Source: Mycobacterium heckeshornense
Lineage (GTDB): Bacteria; Actinomycetota; Actinomycetes; Mycobacteriales; Mycobacteriaceae
Direction of reading: 5' to 3'
Assembly (NCBI RefSeq): GCF_016592155.1
Contig: NZ_AP024237.1
Location: forward strand, 3,472,001-3,536,000
Length of the DNA: 64,000 nucleotides
Every line of letters begins with the position of its first letter. Positions within the stretch are counted from its first letter, which is position 1. Shown one piece after another: positions 52,203-62,939 of this stretch. A program made the translations under genes and the position numbers. The notes under the pieces are model-generated. The model worked only from the letters and a program-made list of their open reading frames with translations. It ran no database searches and had not been told where the DNA came from.

Positions 52203-54386
52203 ATGCGCGATGATCGAAAAATGACCGAAATCGAAGCCGAGGTGCGCCCTGACCAGAGCGTGTGGCATCCGGGTGACTCGGCCCCGGCGGCTCCGCCCGC
52301 TGCCACCACGGCCGTCCTCGAGGCAGAGCTTCCCGAGGACCGGTATCTGAACCGGGAGCTCAGCTGGCTGGACTTTAACGCGCGGGTGCTTGCACTGGCC
52401 GCGGACACCTCGCTGCCGTTGTTGGAGCGCGCCAAGTTCCTGGCGATTTTCGCCTCCAATCTCGACGAGTTCTATATGGTGCGCGTCGCCGGGCTCAAGC
52501 GCCGCGACGAGATGGGGCTGTCGGTGCGCTCGGCCGATGGTCTGACCCCGCGCGAACAACTACGCCGCATCGGCGAGCAGACCCAGCAGATCGCGACCAG
52601 GCACGCGCGCGTGTTCCTCGATTCGGTGCGCCCCGCGCTCGCCGACGAGGGCATCCACGTCGTTACCTGGGCCGATCTCGACGAGGCCGAACGCGATCAA
52701 CTCTCGGCGTATTTTCACGAGCAGGTGTTTCCGGTTCTGACGCCGCTGGCCGTCGATCCGGCCCACCCCTTCCCGTTCGTCAGCGGATTGAGCCTGAACC
52801 TGGCCGTCACGGTGAAGCGCCCCGAGGACGGCGGGACGCATTTCGCGCGGGTCAAGGTGCCCAACAACGTCGATCGTTTCGTCGAGCTGGCCGGGCGTGC
52901 GGGCCCGGACGGAAAGGCGGTCGTGCGGTTCTTGCCGATGGAGGAGCTGATCGCGGCCTTCCTGCCGGTGCTGTTCCCGGGTTTGGAGATCGTCGAGCAT
53001 CACGTGTTCCGCATCACCCGCAACGCCGATTTCGAGGTCGAAGAAGACCGCGACGAGGACTTGCTGCAAGCGCTGGAGCGGGAATTGGCGCGTCGACGGT
53101 TCGGATCGCCGGTGCGCCTTGAGGTCTCCGACGACATGACCGAGAGCATGCTGGAGCTGCTACTGCGCGAGCTCGACGTACATCCCGGCGATGTCATCGA
53201 AGTGCCTGGGCTGCTTGACCTGTCGTCGCTATGGCAGATCTACGACCTTGACCGGCCCGCCCTGAAGGATCCCCCGTTCGTGCCCGCTACGCCGCCGGCG
53301 TTCGCCGAGCGGGAGACGCCGAAAAGCATTTTCGCGACGCTGCGCGAAGGTGATGTGCTGGTCCATCACCCGTATGACTCGTTTTCCACCAGTGTGCAGC
53401 GATTCATCGAGCAGGCGGCCGCCGACCCCAACGTGCTGGCGATCAAGCAGACGTTGTACCGCACTTCCGGTGATTCGCCCATCGTGCACGCGCTGATCGA
53501 GGCCGCCGAGGCCGGAAAGCAGGTCGTGGCGCTGGTCGAAATAAAGGCACGCTTCGACGAGCAGGCGAACATCCGGTGGGCGCGCACGCTCGAACAGGCG
53601 GGCGTGCATGTGGTTTACGGGCTCGTCGGACTGAAGACGCACTGCAAGACCGCCCTGGTGGTGCGCCGCGAAGGCTCGGCCATCCGCCGCTACTGCCATG
53701 TCGGCACCGGCAACTACAACAGCAAGACGGCCCGGCTCTACGAGGACATCGGCCTTTTGACCGCAGCTCCCGATATCGGTGCCGATCTCACTGACTTGTT
53801 CAACTCGCTCACCGGCTATTCGCGCAAAGTGTCCTACCGCAATCTGCTGGTGGCCCCGCACGGTATCCGCACGGGCATCATCGAGCGAGTCGAACGCGAG
53901 GTCGCCGCGCACCGCGAAACCGGCAACGGGCGGATCCGGCTCAAGCTCAACGCGCTCGTCGACGAACAGGTCATCGACGCGCTCTATCGCGCGTCGCAGG
54001 CCGGCGTGCGGGTCGAGGTGGTGGTCCGCGGCATCTGCGCGTTGCGCCCGGGCGCCAAGGGCTACTCCGAAAACATCGTCGCGCGCTCTATTCTGGGACG
54101 TTTCCTGGAACACTCGCGGATCATTCACTTTCGCGCTATCGACGAGTTCTGGATCGGTAGCGCCGACATGATGCACCGCAATCTCGACCGGCGAGTCGAG
54201 GTGATGGCTCAAGTCAAGGATCCGAGGCTGACCGCGCAACTGGACGACATATTCGAGTCGGCACTGGATCCGGCCACTCGCTGCTGGGAACTGGGGCCCG
54301 ACGGTCAGTGGAAGGCGTCGCCGAAGGACGGGCAGACGGTGCGCGACCACCAGGTATCGCTCATGGAGCGGCGCCGCAACCCCTGA
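52203..54386 (+). CDS. ppk1: Polyphosphate kinase 1
   Basis: Reversible enzyme making inorganic polyphosphate from ATP. 727 aa. Domain order N, H, C1, C2 is visible from [19 protein letters not shown] and [19 protein letters not shown] to the C-terminal phospholipase-D-like domains. The catalytic His lies in [19 protein letters not shown], with HHPYDSF and [13 protein letters not shown] before it and [20 protein letters not shown] after. ATG 52203 starts [11 protein letters not shown], comparable to the M. tuberculosis protein; a start seven codons earlier is possible. Confidence 0.97.
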   Translation: MRDDRKMTEIEAEVRPDQSVWHPGDSAPAAPPAATTAVLEAELPEDRYLNRELSWLDFNARVLALAADTSLPLLERAKFLAIFASNLDEFYMVRVAGLKRRDEMGLSVRSADGLTPREQLRRIGEQTQQIATRHARVFLDSVRPALADEGIHVVTWADLDEAERDQLSAYFHEQVFPVLTPLAVDPAHPFPFVSGLSLNLAVTVKRPEDGGTHFARVKVPNNVDRFVELAGRAGPDGKAVVRFLPMEELIAAFLPVLFPGLEIVEHHVFRITRNADFEVEEDRDEDLLQALERELARRRFGSPVRLEVSDDMTESMLELLLRELDVHPGDVIEVPGLLDLSSLWQIYDLDRPALKDPPFVPATPPAFAERETPKSIFATLREGDVLVHHPYDSFSTSVQRFIEQAAADPNVLAIKQTLYRTSGDSPIVHALIEAAEAGKQVVALVEIKARFDEQANIRWARTLEQAGVHVVYGLVGLKTHCKTALVVRREGSAIRRYCHVGTGNYNSKTARLYEDIGLLTAAPDIGADLTDLFNSLTGYSRKVSYRNLLVAPHGIRTGIIERVEREVAAHRETGNGRIRLKLNALVDEQVIDALYRASQAGVRVEVVVRGICALRPGAKGYSENIVARSILGRFLEHSRIIHFRAIDEFWIGSADMMHRNLDRRVEVMAQVKDPRLTAQLDDIFESALDPATRCWELGPDGQWKASPKDGQTVRDHQVSLMERRRNP

Positions 54387-54462
54387 CATACCGCATCAAT
54401 CATGACCGCCAGACCGCATACGCATGGTTACGAGCGGCCCGAATTGACCTGCAGGAGTTAAG

Positions 54463-55401
54463 GTGTCGACAGGAACCTCACCCGATGGGCAACGCCCGGC
54501 GGGTAAAGCCATTCCCGCCGCAGGTGCGGTGCTCTGGCGGCCGCGCGGCGACGAAGAAGAGGTCGAAATCGCGCTCATCCACCGTCCGCGCTACGACGAT
54601 TGGTCACTGCCCAAGGGAAAAGTCGATGTCGGTGAGACCGAACCGGTGACAGCGGTGCGCGAAGTGTTCGAAGAGACCGGTCACCGAGCGCATTTGGGTC
54701 GCCGGATCGCTGCGGTGAGCTACCCGATCGAGCAAGGCATAAAAAAGGTGCGCTACTGGGCGGCCCGCAGCACCGGCGGTGAATTCACACCCAACCACGA
54801 AGTCGACCAACTGGTCTGGCTGCCGGTTGCGGCTGCGATGAAAAAGGTCGGCTACGCACAGGATCGAAAGGTTCTGCGCAGGTTTGCCGAACGCCCCGCA
54901 GACACCCAGACCGTGCTGATCGTCCGGCACGGTAGCGCTGGCAGCCGGTCGCGCTTCTCGGGAGACGACTCCAAGCGGCCGCTGGACAAGAAGGGCCGCG
55001 CACAGGCCGAGGCACTCATCGGGCAGCTGTTGGCGTTCGGCGCCACCGACGTATATGCCGCAGATCGATTGCGATGCCATCAGACCGTTGAACCGCTTGC
55101 CGAGGAATTGGGTGTGGTCATCGGCAACGAACCCCTGCTGACCGAAGAGGCTTACGCGGAAAACCCCAAGCGTGCTCGACGTCGAGTTCTGGAAATCGCC
55201 GCGCGCGGACATACACCGGTGATCTGCACCCAGGGCAAAGTGATTCCAGACCTCATTGCGTGGTGGTGCGCTCGCGACGGTGTGCGGCCGGATAAATCAC
55301 GCAATCGTAAAGGCAGCACGTGGGTGCTGTCGCTGGCCGACGGCCACCTCATAGCGGCAGACCACATCGGCACAGCCTTGGCGGTCAATGCCCCTAGGTA
55401 A
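54463..55401 (+). CDS. mutT1: MutT1: Nudix hydrolase fused to histidine phosphatase
   Basis: Nucleotide-pool sanitising enzyme of 312 aa. The Nudix box [22 protein letters not shown] is at about residues 51-72. A second domain from about residue 145 is of the phosphoglycerate-mutase/histidine phosphatase type, with [15 protein letters not shown] near 152. The two-domain fusion is characteristic of mycobacterial MutT1, which removes 8-oxo-GTP and diadenosine polyphosphates. GTG 54463 is preceded by GGAG. It follows ppk1 by 76 bp. Confidence 0.95.
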   Translation: MSTGTSPDGQRPAGKAIPAAGAVLWRPRGDEEEVEIALIHRPRYDDWSLPKGKVDVGETEPVTAVREVFEETGHRAHLGRRIAAVSYPIEQGIKKVRYWAARSTGGEFTPNHEVDQLVWLPVAAAMKKVGYAQDRKVLRRFAERPADTQTVLIVRHGSAGSRSRFSGDDSKRPLDKKGRAQAEALIGQLLAFGATDVYAADRLRCHQTVEPLAEELGVVIGNEPLLTEEAYAENPKRARRRVLEIAARGHTPVICTQGKVIPDLIAWWCARDGVRPDKSRNRKGSTWVLSLADGHLIAADHIGTALAVNAPR

Positions 55402-55403
55402 AG

Positions 55404-55444
55404 GCAAACACCCTCCAGGACCAAGCCGTCCGAAGGGTGTTTGC
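55404..55444. terminator. Bidirectional terminator between mutT1 and hupB
   Basis: Perfect 11-bp arms GCAAACACCCT (55404-55414) and AGGGTGTTTGC (55434-55444) around a 19-nt loop, 2 bp after the mutT1 stop. Confidence 0.75.
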
Positions 55445-55463
55445 GTCTCGACCCGTTACCGGT

Positions 55464-56084
55464 TCACCTGCGACCTCTTCTCGCAGTGGATTTCTTCGCC
55501 GGCGCCCTCTTCGCGGCCGACTTCCTGGCCGGTGCCTTGCTCGCGGCCTTGCGGGCGGTAGCCCTCGAGGCAGTCCGCTTAGTGGCCTTCCTGGCGGTCG
55601 ATTTGGCCGCCTTCTTGGCCACGGTCCGCTTTGTCGCAGCCTTCTTCGCCGCCGCCTTCTTGGCCGCCGACTTCTTGGCAGGTGCCTTGGTCGCGGCCTT
55701 CTTGGCCGCTCTGGTCACCTTTTTAGCGGGCGCCTTCTTCGCTGCCTTCCTGGCCCCGCCAGAGAGGACACCGCGTTTGACGGCTGGCCCTTCCGCCGGG
55801 AGACGCTGCGCCCCAGAGACAACCGCTTTGAATTGGGCCCCTGGACGGAACGCCGGCACCGATGTCGGCTTCACCCTTACCGTCTCCCCGGTGCGCGGAT
55901 TGCGGGCCACGCGCGCTGCGCGATGCCGCTGTTCGAAAACACCGAAGCCGGTAATCGTAACGCTGTCGCCCCTGTGCACCGCGCGCACAATGGTGTCGAC
56001 GACGTTCTCGACGGCGGCCGTCGCCGATCGACGGTCTGTACCCATTTTCTGCGTGAGTACGTCGATGAGCTCTGCTTTGTTCAT
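55464..56084 (-). CDS. hupB: HU-like nucleoid protein HupB with Lys/Ala-rich tail
   Basis: DNA-binding protein of 206 aa. Residues 1-95 are the HU fold ([20 protein letters not shown] ... [24 protein letters not shown]). From about residue 115 the tail is made of degenerate KAAKK/PAKK repeats like histone H1, which is typical of mycobacteria and contributes to compaction and iron-linked roles. ATG 56084. The gene is single, with 211 bp of free upstream DNA for its promoter. Confidence 0.97.
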   Translation of the reverse strand: MNKAELIDVLTQKMGTDRRSATAAVENVVDTIVRAVHRGDSVTITGFGVFEQRHRAARVARNPRTGETVRVKPTSVPAFRPGAQFKAVVSGAQRLPAEGPAVKRGVLSGGARKAAKKAPAKKVTRAAKKAATKAPAKKSAAKKAAAKKAATKRTVAKKAAKSTARKATKRTASRATARKAASKAPARKSAAKRAPAKKSTARRGRR

Positions 56085-56295
56085 CCAAAACCCTCCGAAG
56101 TCAGTGGCCCTCTTTGGACCGACTAAAGGACACGGTAAACCCTTACACGGTTGATTTCCAAGAGCCACGCGCAATTTCAGGGGGCTTTAGCGAATTTTTT
56201 AGGAATCCACTTGCCCCCCTTGGCCGGTCGCCGGGCCCGAAATCAGCTCGCGGATAGGGGCCCTGGAGGGCCGAAATTCGGTCCCGATCGACACG
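56085..56295 (-). other. Intergenic region upstream of hupB
   Basis: 211 bp between the leuD stop and the hupB start. It is A/T-rich for this genome near 56170-56210 (GAATTTTTTAGGAA) and probably holds the hupB promoter and the leuD terminator. No gene is supported. Confidence 0.6.
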
Positions 56296-56892
56296 TCAGG
56301 AAGTGGCAAAAGTACGCGGCTTCCACTGTGGGCGGGAAGCCTCGAAAGACTCGATTTTGGCGAGTTTCCGCAGCGTGAGGGCTATATCGTCAAGCCCTTC
56401 GAGCAATCGCCAGGCGGTGTAATCGTCAATCTTGAACGGCAGCAGGACCGTTCCGGCGGTGATATTTCGATCTTGAAGATTGGCAGTGATTTCCAGTCCC
56501 GGGCTGGCCTCGATAAGCTTCCAGAGTAGTTCGACACCTTCTTGGGCGACTTCGGCCGCCAACAGGCCCGCCTTGCCCGCGTTGCCCCGGAAAATGTCGC
56601 CGAACCGGGAGGAGATGACCACCCGGAACCCGTAGTCCATCAGTGCCCACACCGCGTGCTCACGCGATGATCCGGTGCCGAAATCGGGTCCCGCGACTAG
56701 TACTGAACCCTTGTCGAACGGGCTGAGATTCAGCACAAACGACGGGTCAGCCCGCCATGTCGCGAACAATCCGTCGGCGAAACCCGTTCGGGAGACCCGC
56801 TTCAAAAAGACCGCGGGAATGATCTGATCTGTGTCGACATTGGACCGCCGCAGCGGCACGCCGATCCCCGTGTGGATACGAAACGCTTCCAT
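56296..56892 (-). CDS. leuD: 3-isopropylmalate dehydratase small subunit
   Basis: Swivel-domain subunit of isopropylmalate isomerase in leucine synthesis. 198 aa. It begins [33 protein letters not shown] and has [28 protein letters not shown] 56892. It follows leuC by 38 bp, the usual order. Confidence 0.97.
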   Translation of the reverse strand: MEAFRIHTGIGVPLRRSNVDTDQIIPAVFLKRVSRTGFADGLFATWRADPSFVLNLSPFDKGSVLVAGPDFGTGSSREHAVWALMDYGFRVVISSRFGDIFRGNAGKAGLLAAEVAQEGVELLWKLIEASPGLEITANLQDRNITAGTVLLPFKIDDYTAWRLLEGLDDIALTLRKLAKIESFEASRPQWKPRTFATS

Positions 56893-56930
56893 GCTCCTCT
56901 CCCGTCCGCTACTTGGTCCAAATCCGCTGC

Positions 56931-58334
56931 TCAATCCAAATCCGCCGGAGCGGAGAGCCTGCCGCGCACGGCGGTCGCGGCGGCGACCGCCGGTGACACC
57001 AAGTGGGTGCGGCCACCTTTGCCCTGCCGCCCCTCGAAGTTCCGATTGGACGTCGCGGCGCAGCGCTCCCCCGCCGCAAGCTGATCGGGGTTCATTCCCA
57101 GACACATTGAGCAGCCGGCCTGGCGCCATTCGGCGCCCGCGGCGGTAAAAATTTCGCCGAGCCCTTCCGCTTCCGCCTGTGCGCGCACCCGCATCGAGCC
57201 GGGGACGATCAGCATCCGCACTCCAGGAGCAATTTTGCGGCCACGCAATATCTCGGCCACAGCACGCAGGTCCTCGATCCGGCCATTGGTGCACGAGCCT
57301 ACGAACACCGCGTCAACCGAAATGTCACGCATTGGCATGCCGGGCCGAAGGTCCATGTAAGCCAATGCCTTCTCGGCGGCCTGGCGCTCGCTTTCGTCAG
57401 AAAACAGCTTGGGGTCGGGCACCACGGCGTCCAGCGGCACCCCTTGTCCCGGGTTGGTTCCCCATGTGACGAACGGACTCAGCGTGGCCGCGTCGAGGTA
57501 AACCTGGGTGTCGAATTCGGCGCCAGGGTCAGTGCGCAGCTGGTTCCAGTACGCGACGGCAGCGTCCCACTGCGAGCCCGCCGGCGCGTGCGGCCGCCCT
57601 CGCAAGTACTCGTAGGTGATCTCATCCGGGGCCACCATTCCCGCGCGTGCGCCGGCTTCGATGCTCATATTGCAAATCGTCATCCGGCCTTCCATCGACA
57701 GTGATTCGATGGCGCTGCCCCGATATTCGATGACATGGCCCTGTGCGCCGCCGGTGCCGATCTTTGCGATCAGCGCCAGGATGACGTCCTTGGCCGTTAC
57801 TCCGGCGGGCAACTGGCCGTCGACGTTGACCGCCATCGTCTTGAATGGGCGCAGCGGCAACGTTTGTGTCGCCAGCACGTGTTCCACCTCCGACGTGCCG
57901 ATGCCCATCGCCAGTGCGCCGAAAGCTCCGTGGGTGGAAGTGTGGCTGTCGCCACACACAATCGTCATACCCGGCTGGGTGAGACCCAGCTGAGGTCCCA
58001 CCACATGCACGATGCCTTGCTCGATATCTCCCATCGGGTGCAAACGGATGCCGAATTCAGCGCAGTTGCGCCGCAGAGTTTCCACTTGAGTGCGCGACAC
58101 CGGGTCGGCGATCGGCTTGTCGATGTCGACGGTCGGCACGTTGTGATCCTCGGTGGCAAGGGTCAAGTCGGGTCGCCGCACCCGACGGCCGGCCAATCGC
58201 AGCGCGTCGAACGCCTGCGGGCTGGTGACCTCGTGCACCAAATGCAGATCGACGTAGATGAGGTCCGGGTCGTCGCCACCGCCGGAAGCCACAACGTGGT
58301 CGTCCCAAACCTTCTCCGCCAACGTACGCGCCAT
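56931..58334 (-). CDS. leuC: 3-isopropylmalate dehydratase large subunit
   Basis: Aconitase-family [4Fe-4S] enzyme subunit of 467 aa. It has [44 protein letters not shown], the first cluster Cys in [14 protein letters not shown] and the paired Cys in [16 protein letters not shown] 58334 ([13 protein letters not shown]) has GAGG 5 bp before it and is preferred over the GTG at 58340. Divergent from the IclR-type regulator. Confidence 0.97.
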   Translation of the reverse strand: MARTLAEKVWDDHVVASGGGDDPDLIYVDLHLVHEVTSPQAFDALRLAGRRVRRPDLTLATEDHNVPTVDIDKPIADPVSRTQVETLRRNCAEFGIRLHPMGDIEQGIVHVVGPQLGLTQPGMTIVCGDSHTSTHGAFGALAMGIGTSEVEHVLATQTLPLRPFKTMAVNVDGQLPAGVTAKDVILALIAKIGTGGAQGHVIEYRGSAIESLSMEGRMTICNMSIEAGARAGMVAPDEITYEYLRGRPHAPAGSQWDAAVAYWNQLRTDPGAEFDTQVYLDAATLSPFVTWGTNPGQGVPLDAVVPDPKLFSDESERQAAEKALAYMDLRPGMPMRDISVDAVFVGSCTNGRIEDLRAVAEILRGRKIAPGVRMLIVPGSMRVRAQAEAEGLGEIFTAAGAEWRQAGCSMCLGMNPDQLAAGERCAATSNRNFEGRQGKGGRTHLVSPAVAAATAVRGRLSAPADLD

Positions 58335-58382
58335 CGCCACCTCGATTCTTGAGTCCCCAGACCTCGCGCTCTCCCACTATGC

Positions 58383-58398
58383 GAGACGCTAGTATCTC
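58383..58398. promoter_or_regulatory. Candidate IclR-type operator between leuC and its regulator
   Basis: GAGACGCTAGTATCTC, an imperfect palindrome matching its reverse complement at 12 of 16 positions, in the 67-bp gap between the divergent starts. Such placement is typical for LtbR/NdgR-type regulators of leuCD in actinobacteria. Confidence 0.5.
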
Positions 58399-58401
58399 TT
58401 T

Positions 58402-59103
58402 ATGAGACAGGATAGCGGCATCGGGGTGCTGGACAAAGCCGTGGGTGTGCTGCACGCGATCGCGGAATCGCCCTGCGGTTTGGCCGAACTGTGCGAACGC
58501 ACCGGCTTGCCCAGGGCCACTGCCCATCGCCTTGCCGCTGGACTCGAGGTGCATCGCCTGCTGGCTCGCGAGAGTGACGGCCGCTGGCGGCTCGGTCCCG
58601 CGGTGAGCGAACTCGCAGCCCATGTCGACGATCCGCTGCTGGCAGCAAGCCCCGCGGTACTGGCTCAGCTGCGCGAGATCACCGGCGAGAGCGTGCAGCT
58701 GTACCGCCGCGACGGCAATTGGCGGATTTGCATTGCCGCACTGGAACCACCTGCCGGCCTTCGGGACACGGTGCCGGTGGGCGCACGGTTACCGATGACC
58801 GCCGGCTCGGGCGCCAAGGTGCTGCTGGCCTACAGCGACCCGGCGACCCAGCAAGCCATCCTGCCGGCCGCGAAGTTCGGCGAGCGCGTGTTGGCCGAGG
58901 TGCGACGGCGCGGCTGGGCACAAAGCGTGGCCGAGCGCGAGCCAGGTGTGGCCAGCGTCTCGGCGCCGGTGCGTGACCCCCGCGGCTCGGTGGTGGCCGC
59001 GATTTCGGTCTCCGGACCGATCGATCGCCTGGGTCGCCGCCCCGGCGCGCGTTGGGCCGCCGACCTAGTGGCTGCGGCGGACGCCATTACCCGCCGGCTG
59101 TGA
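58402..59103 (+). CDS. IclR-family regulator, LtbR/NdgR-like (Rv2989 ortholog)
   Basis: Transcription factor of 233 aa. The N-terminal winged helix-turn-helix is at about residues 8-60 (GVLDKAVGVLHAIAESPCGL ... RATAHRLAAGLEVHRLL). The effector domain ends with SVSAPVRDPRGSVVAAISVSGP. In corynebacteria and streptomycetes the ortholog beside leuCD represses or activates leucine and other amino-acid genes; by position the same role is likely here. ATG 58402. Confidence 0.92.
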   Translation: MRQDSGIGVLDKAVGVLHAIAESPCGLAELCERTGLPRATAHRLAAGLEVHRLLARESDGRWRLGPAVSELAAHVDDPLLAASPAVLAQLREITGESVQLYRRDGNWRICIAALEPPAGLRDTVPVGARLPMTAGSGAKVLLAYSDPATQQAILPAAKFGERVLAEVRRRGWAQSVAEREPGVASVSAPVRDPRGSVVAAISVSGPIDRLGRRPGARWAADLVAAADAITRRL

Positions 59104-59172
59104 CTTGGCCCCCGCCGGCGGCCGGGCAGCTGCTCGGGGCTGCTGGGCGACGACCTGACAGACTAACGCTTC

Positions 59173-59691
59173 ATGGGAAGCAATCAGCGCGCGCAGATTG
59201 TCATGTCGGAGGCTGAGATCGCCGATTTTGTCGCCCGCAGCCGGACGGGCACGCTGGCCACCGTCGGCCCCGGCGGCCAGCCGCACCTGACCGCGATGTG
59301 GTACGGCGTCGTCGACGGCGAGATCTGGCTGGAGACCAAGGCCAAGTCGCAAAAAGCGGTCAATCTTCGGCGCGACCCGCGAGTCAGTTTCCTGATCGAA
59401 GACGGCGACACCTACGACACGCTGCGGGGGGTCTCCTTCGAAGGCGTCGGCGAAATCGTCGACGACCCCGAGGCCCTCTTCCGGGTCGGTGTCAGCGTCT
59501 GGGAGCGCTACACCGGCCCCTACACCGAGGAGCTGAAACCGGCGGTGGACCAGATGATGCACAAACGGATCGCCGTGCGCATCGTCACCCGGCGCACCCG
59601 CTCATGGGATCACCGCAAGCTCGGGCTGCCGCATATGCCGGTCGGCGGCTCGACAGCGCCAAGCGTTGTGGCGGGCAAACCAGCGGGCTGA
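59173..59691 (+). CDS. PPOX-class pyridoxamine 5'-phosphate oxidase-like / F420-type protein (Rv2991 ortholog)
   Basis: Split-barrel flavin/deazaflavin-binding protein of 172 aa. It begins MGSNQRAQIVMSEAEIADFV and has TGTLATVGPGGQPHLTAMWY, WLETKAKSQKAVNLRRDPRVSFL and FEGVGEIVDD, the PPOX fold core. M. tuberculosis members of this group use F420 or FMN; the sequence alone does not settle which. ATG 59173. It lies just before two tRNA genes on the other strand. Confidence 0.9.
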   Translation: MGSNQRAQIVMSEAEIADFVARSRTGTLATVGPGGQPHLTAMWYGVVDGEIWLETKAKSQKAVNLRRDPRVSFLIEDGDTYDTLRGVSFEGVGEIVDDPEALFRVGVSVWERYTGPYTEELKPAVDQMMHKRIAVRIVTRRTRSWDHRKLGLPHMPVGGSTAPSVVAGKPAG

Positions 59692-59705
59692 GCAGGCTGC
59701 ACACG

Positions 59706-59778
59706 TAGCCCCGATGGGATTCGAACCCACGCTACCGCCGTGAGAGGGCGGCGTCCTAGGCCGCTAGACGACGGGGCC
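59706..59778 (-). tRNA. tRNA-Glu (CUC)
   Basis: 73 nt on the minus strand. The anticodon stem CCGCC/GGCGG closes the loop CTCTCAC with anticodon CTC for GAG codons. The T arm GTTCGAAT and acceptor GGCCCCG/CGGGGCT are complete. No CCA is encoded. Confidence 0.96.
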
Positions 59779-59842
59779 AGAACCGATCCGAGCTGTCAGC
59801 ATAACCCACCCGCACCTAATCGCTTGCGGCGGGCACATTTTG

Positions 59843-59914
59843 CTGGGGTACCAGGACTCGAACCTAGAACGGCTGAACCAGAATCAGCTGTGTTGCCAAT
59901 TACACCATACCCCA
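59843..59914 (-). tRNA. tRNA-Gln (CUG)
   Basis: 72 nt on the minus strand. The acceptor TGGGGTA pairs with TACCCCA, discriminator G. The anticodon stem GCTGA/TCAGC closes the loop TTCTGGT with anticodon CTG for CAG codons. The T loop GTTCGAGT is intact. It lies 64 bp upstream of tRNA-Glu on the same strand. Confidence 0.96.
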
Positions 59915-60022
59915 ATGGCTGCCTAAAACCGCTGGTCAGAATCCACAATCGGATTCTGCGGGCGTTGCCCCGCCAGCCGGTGCGGCCGAGGTGCAGACTA
60001 CCAAAGATTAGCGTCGCACAGC

Positions 60023-61489
60023 TCAGGCATGCACCGCCTGGTCGCGAACGCCATGCAGTCGCCGCAGGCTCCGGTCGCGCCCGAGCAGCTCCATCGACTC
60101 GAACAACGGCGGGCTGACAGATGTTCCGGTGACCGCGACCCGGACCGGCCCGAACGCTTTCCGCGGTTTCAGCGCCAACTTCTCGACCAGCGCGTCTTTG
60201 AGGGCCGCCTGGATATGGGCCGCGGTCCACTCCGTCACAGCCGTCAGTGCCGCCAGAGCAGCGTCGAGCACCGCCCCGGCATCCGGGCCCAGCTCCTTGG
60301 CGGCGGCCTTTGGCTCGAGTGCGTACTCGTCGTCGTTGAAAAATCTCAATAACGGCCATGCGTCACCGAGCACGACGATGCGGGTTTGGACCAGCCTTGC
60401 CGCGGCGGCAAAACTCGCGTCGTCCAGACCCGTGTCATAGCCGTGCGCGGCGAAGTAATCGCGCAGTCGCCCGGCGAAGTCGTCGGCATCGAGCAGACGG
60501 ATGTGCTCGGCGTTGATGGCGTCAGCCTTCTTTTGGTCGAACCGGGCAGGGTTGGGATTGACGTCGACTACGTCGAAAGCAGCGACCATCTCGTCCAGGC
60601 TGAACACGTCGCGCTCACCGGAGATCGCCCAACCCAGCAACGCAAGGTAATTCAGTAGGCCCTCGGGGATAAAACCTCGATCCCGGTGAGTGAATAGATT
60701 CGACTGTGGGTCGCGCTTGGACAACTTTTTAGTTCCCTCGCCCAAAACAGTTGGCAGATGCGCGAATTCAGGAATCCGATCGGCTAAACCGATGCGCATC
60801 AGCGCCTGATACAGTGCGATCTGACGCGGGGTCGAGGGCAGCAGGTCCTCCCCACGCAGCACATGGGTGATCTTCATCAGGGCGTCGTCAACCGGATTGA
60901 CCAACGTGTATAACGGATCACCGGTCGCACGGGTCAATGCAAAGTCGGGCACAGTGCCGGCCGCGAATACCACGTCGCCGCGGACCAGATCGTGCCAACT
61001 GATGTCTTCGTCCGGCATTCGCAGCCTGATCACTGGTTTGCGGCCCTCCGCCAGATACGATGCCCGCTGGGCATCGGTGAGGTCGCGGTCGAAATTGTCG
61101 TATCCCAGCTTGGGATTGCGCCCAGCGGCGATGTGGCGGGCCTCGACCTCCTCCGGGGTCGAAAAGGCTTGGTAGGCCTCTCCAGACGCGAGCAGCCGGT
61201 CGATGATGTCGCGGTAGATGTCCTTGCGCTGTGATTGCCGGTATGGTCCATAAGGGCCGCCGATCTCGGGTCCCTCGTCCCAGTTCAAACCGAGCCAGCG
61301 CAGCGCGTCCAGCAGCGCCAGATAGCTTTCCTCACTATCGCGCCCGGGATCAGTGTCTTCGATGCGGAATACAAAGGTGCCGCCGGTGTGCCGGGCGTAA
61401 GCCCAATTGAAAAGCGCGGTGCGAATCAGCCCAACGTGCGGAATACCGGTGGGCGACGGGCAGAACCGTACCCGCACACCGCCAGTCAT
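60023..61489 (-). CDS. gltX: Glutamyl-tRNA synthetase
   Basis: Charges tRNA-Glu, and in mycobacteria also tRNA-Gln for later amidation. 488 aa. The HIGH-type motif is in [20 protein letters not shown] and the KMSKS-type motif in [11 protein letters not shown] near residue 240. ATG 61489. It overlaps the FAH-family gene by 4 bp. The nearby tRNA-Glu and tRNA-Gln genes are both substrates of this enzyme. Confidence 0.97.
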   Translation of the reverse strand: MTGGVRVRFCPSPTGIPHVGLIRTALFNWAYARHTGGTFVFRIEDTDPGRDSEESYLALLDALRWLGLNWDEGPEIGGPYGPYRQSQRKDIYRDIIDRLLASGEAYQAFSTPEEVEARHIAAGRNPKLGYDNFDRDLTDAQRASYLAEGRKPVIRLRMPDEDISWHDLVRGDVVFAAGTVPDFALTRATGDPLYTLVNPVDDALMKITHVLRGEDLLPSTPRQIALYQALMRIGLADRIPEFAHLPTVLGEGTKKLSKRDPQSNLFTHRDRGFIPEGLLNYLALLGWAISGERDVFSLDEMVAAFDVVDVNPNPARFDQKKADAINAEHIRLLDADDFAGRLRDYFAAHGYDTGLDDASFAAAARLVQTRIVVLGDAWPLLRFFNDDEYALEPKAAAKELGPDAGAVLDAALAALTAVTEWTAAHIQAALKDALVEKLALKPRKAFGPVRVAVTGTSVSPPLFESMELLGRDRSLRRLHGVRDQAVHA

Positions 61490-62274
61490 GATCCTCCCTT
61501 TCGCACCACAGGATTGGTCAGCGTGCCGATACCTTCAACGGTGATGCTGACGGTGTCGCCGTCCTCGATCGGACCGACGCCGTCGGGTGTGCCGGTGAGA
61601 ATGAGATCCCCTGGCAACAACGTCATCACCGCTGAAACCCATTCAATGATCGCACCGACATCGTGCAGCATCATCGAAGTCCGGCTGCGCTGCTTGACTT
61701 CGCCGTTGACCTCGGTGCGCAGCTCGAGGTCTGCCGGATCGATATCGGTGACTATCCACGGCCCGACCGGGCAGAAGGTATCGTGCCCCTTGGCGCGTGT
61801 CCACTGTCCGTCGGCCTGCTGCTGATCACGGGCCGTCACGTCGTTTCCGATGGTGTAGCCCAGGATGCTCTCGGCCGCGCGGGCCGCGGGCACGTCTTTG
61901 CACGGGCGACTGATCACCACAGCCAGCTCGCCCTCGAAATGCACCGGTGATGCGTTGGCAGGCAGGCGAATTGGCACATTCGGTCCAATAATCGCAGTGT
62001 TGGGCTTAAGGAAGATCACCGGATCGGCGGGTGCGATGTCACCCATCTCGGCGACATGGGCCGCATAGTTCTTGCCGACACAAATCACCTTGCTGGCCAG
62101 CATGGGCGCCAACAGCCGCACATCGGCCAACTGCCAGGTGCGGCCAGTGAAGGTTGGTGTGCCGAAAGGGTGTTCGGCGATTTCCCGAGCGATCATCGCA
62201 CCGGGTTCGCCGACTTTGCCCTCGATGCTGACGAAGGCGACGCCATCCGGGCTGGCGATTCGTCCAAGGCGCAT
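61486..62274 (-). CDS. Fumarylacetoacetate hydrolase family protein (Rv2993c ortholog)
   Basis: Divalent-metal hydrolase or decarboxylase of the FAH superfamily, 262 aa. It has [13 protein letters not shown] near residue 66, [18 protein letters not shown] with metal-binding Glu, [14 protein letters not shown] and [18 protein letters not shown] near the C-terminus. Homologs act on 2-hydroxyhepta-2,4-diene-1,7-dioate or oxaloacetate-like substrates; the real one is not shown here. ATG 62274. Translationally coupled to gltX (ATGA). Confidence 0.92.
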   Translation of the reverse strand: MRLGRIASPDGVAFVSIEGKVGEPGAMIAREIAEHPFGTPTFTGRTWQLADVRLLAPMLASKVICVGKNYAAHVAEMGDIAPADPVIFLKPNTAIIGPNVPIRLPANASPVHFEGELAVVISRPCKDVPAARAAESILGYTIGNDVTARDQQQADGQWTRAKGHDTFCPVGPWIVTDIDPADLELRTEVNGEVKQRSRTSMMLHDVGAIIEWVSAVMTLLPGDLILTGTPDGVGPIEDGDTVSITVEGIGTLTNPVVRKGGS

Positions 62275-62297
62275 TCATGAGAGCCTAACCGCCGCGC

Positions 62298-62452
62298 TCA
62301 CGCCGACCGCGCGGTGACCATCGCGACGAGAAAGTCCTCCAAGTGTTCGCGGGTGACGTCGAGCTCACCCCGCAACCACTGCGTCACCAGGTCGAAGCCG
62401 CCGGCCACCAGGATGAGCGCGGCCAGGGTCGCCCAACGAGAGTCGTTTCGGC
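62298..62452 (-). pseudogene. 3' remnant of a TetR-family regulator gene
   Basis: About 50 codons on the minus strand read SRWATLAALILVAGGFDLVT, then QWLRGELDVTREHLEDFLVA and a stop at 62298-62300. This is the C-terminal helix pattern of TetR regulators. No DNA-binding domain exists upstream; the sequence changes abruptly at about 62450 into a plus-strand MpaB-like fragment. Confidence 0.75.
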
Positions 62453-62830
62453 GTTTCGCCACGCTCGGTGACCCGTTAGCCGATCACCTCGTCGCGATGA
62501 TGCACCGGCTGCCACCCGGCGCTGGCCGGCGCATGTTCGACGTTGCCGTCGACCACGGCATCGATTCGGTCGACCGCCCGCCCGACAGACTCGTGGCCTT
62601 TTTCGCGCAGGCCGACGACCGGCCCTGCTGGCTGGACCAGGCCAAGCTTGATCTGGCGGTGCGGGTCACGATGCGCACCGGGCTGTGGAGCATCGCCCTG
62701 GCGCTGCCCGGACTGGCCCTCACCGGTGGCTACCTGGCGTCCAAGGCCGACAAGCCGCTGGTGGGGACCGGTGACCTGCGGCGGCTGGTGCCGGGTGCGA
62801 CACGGCTCAGCGAGGAGTTCGGCCAATGGT
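62446..62830 (+). pseudogene. Remnant of an MpaB/DUF2236 oxygenase-family gene
   Basis: The plus-strand frame reads FATLGDPLADHLVAMMHRLP, GRRMFDVAVDHGIDSVDRPP, FFAQADDRPCWLDQAKLDLA and LTGGYLASKADKPLVGTGDL, ending TRLSEEFGQW. This matches the N-terminal half of DUF2236 proteins (rubber oxygenase/MpaB fold). The start and the His-rich C-terminal heme region are missing. No start codon with a ribosome-binding site fits. Confidence 0.75.
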
Positions 62831-62939
62831 CGCGGCGCCGGTTCGTCGCCCGCGGCTTCACCGCGACCCGGTGGCGATCGCAGCTATCGCCGCCACGACG
62901 CGTTGGCTGCCGCGGGTTGACACCTGTAACCATGGAGCC

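Noticed and set aside
55464..55800. DNA repeat array at the end of hupB
   Set aside because: The repetition reflects the Lys/Ala-rich protein tail (KAAKK units), not a tandem DNA repeat with fixed period.
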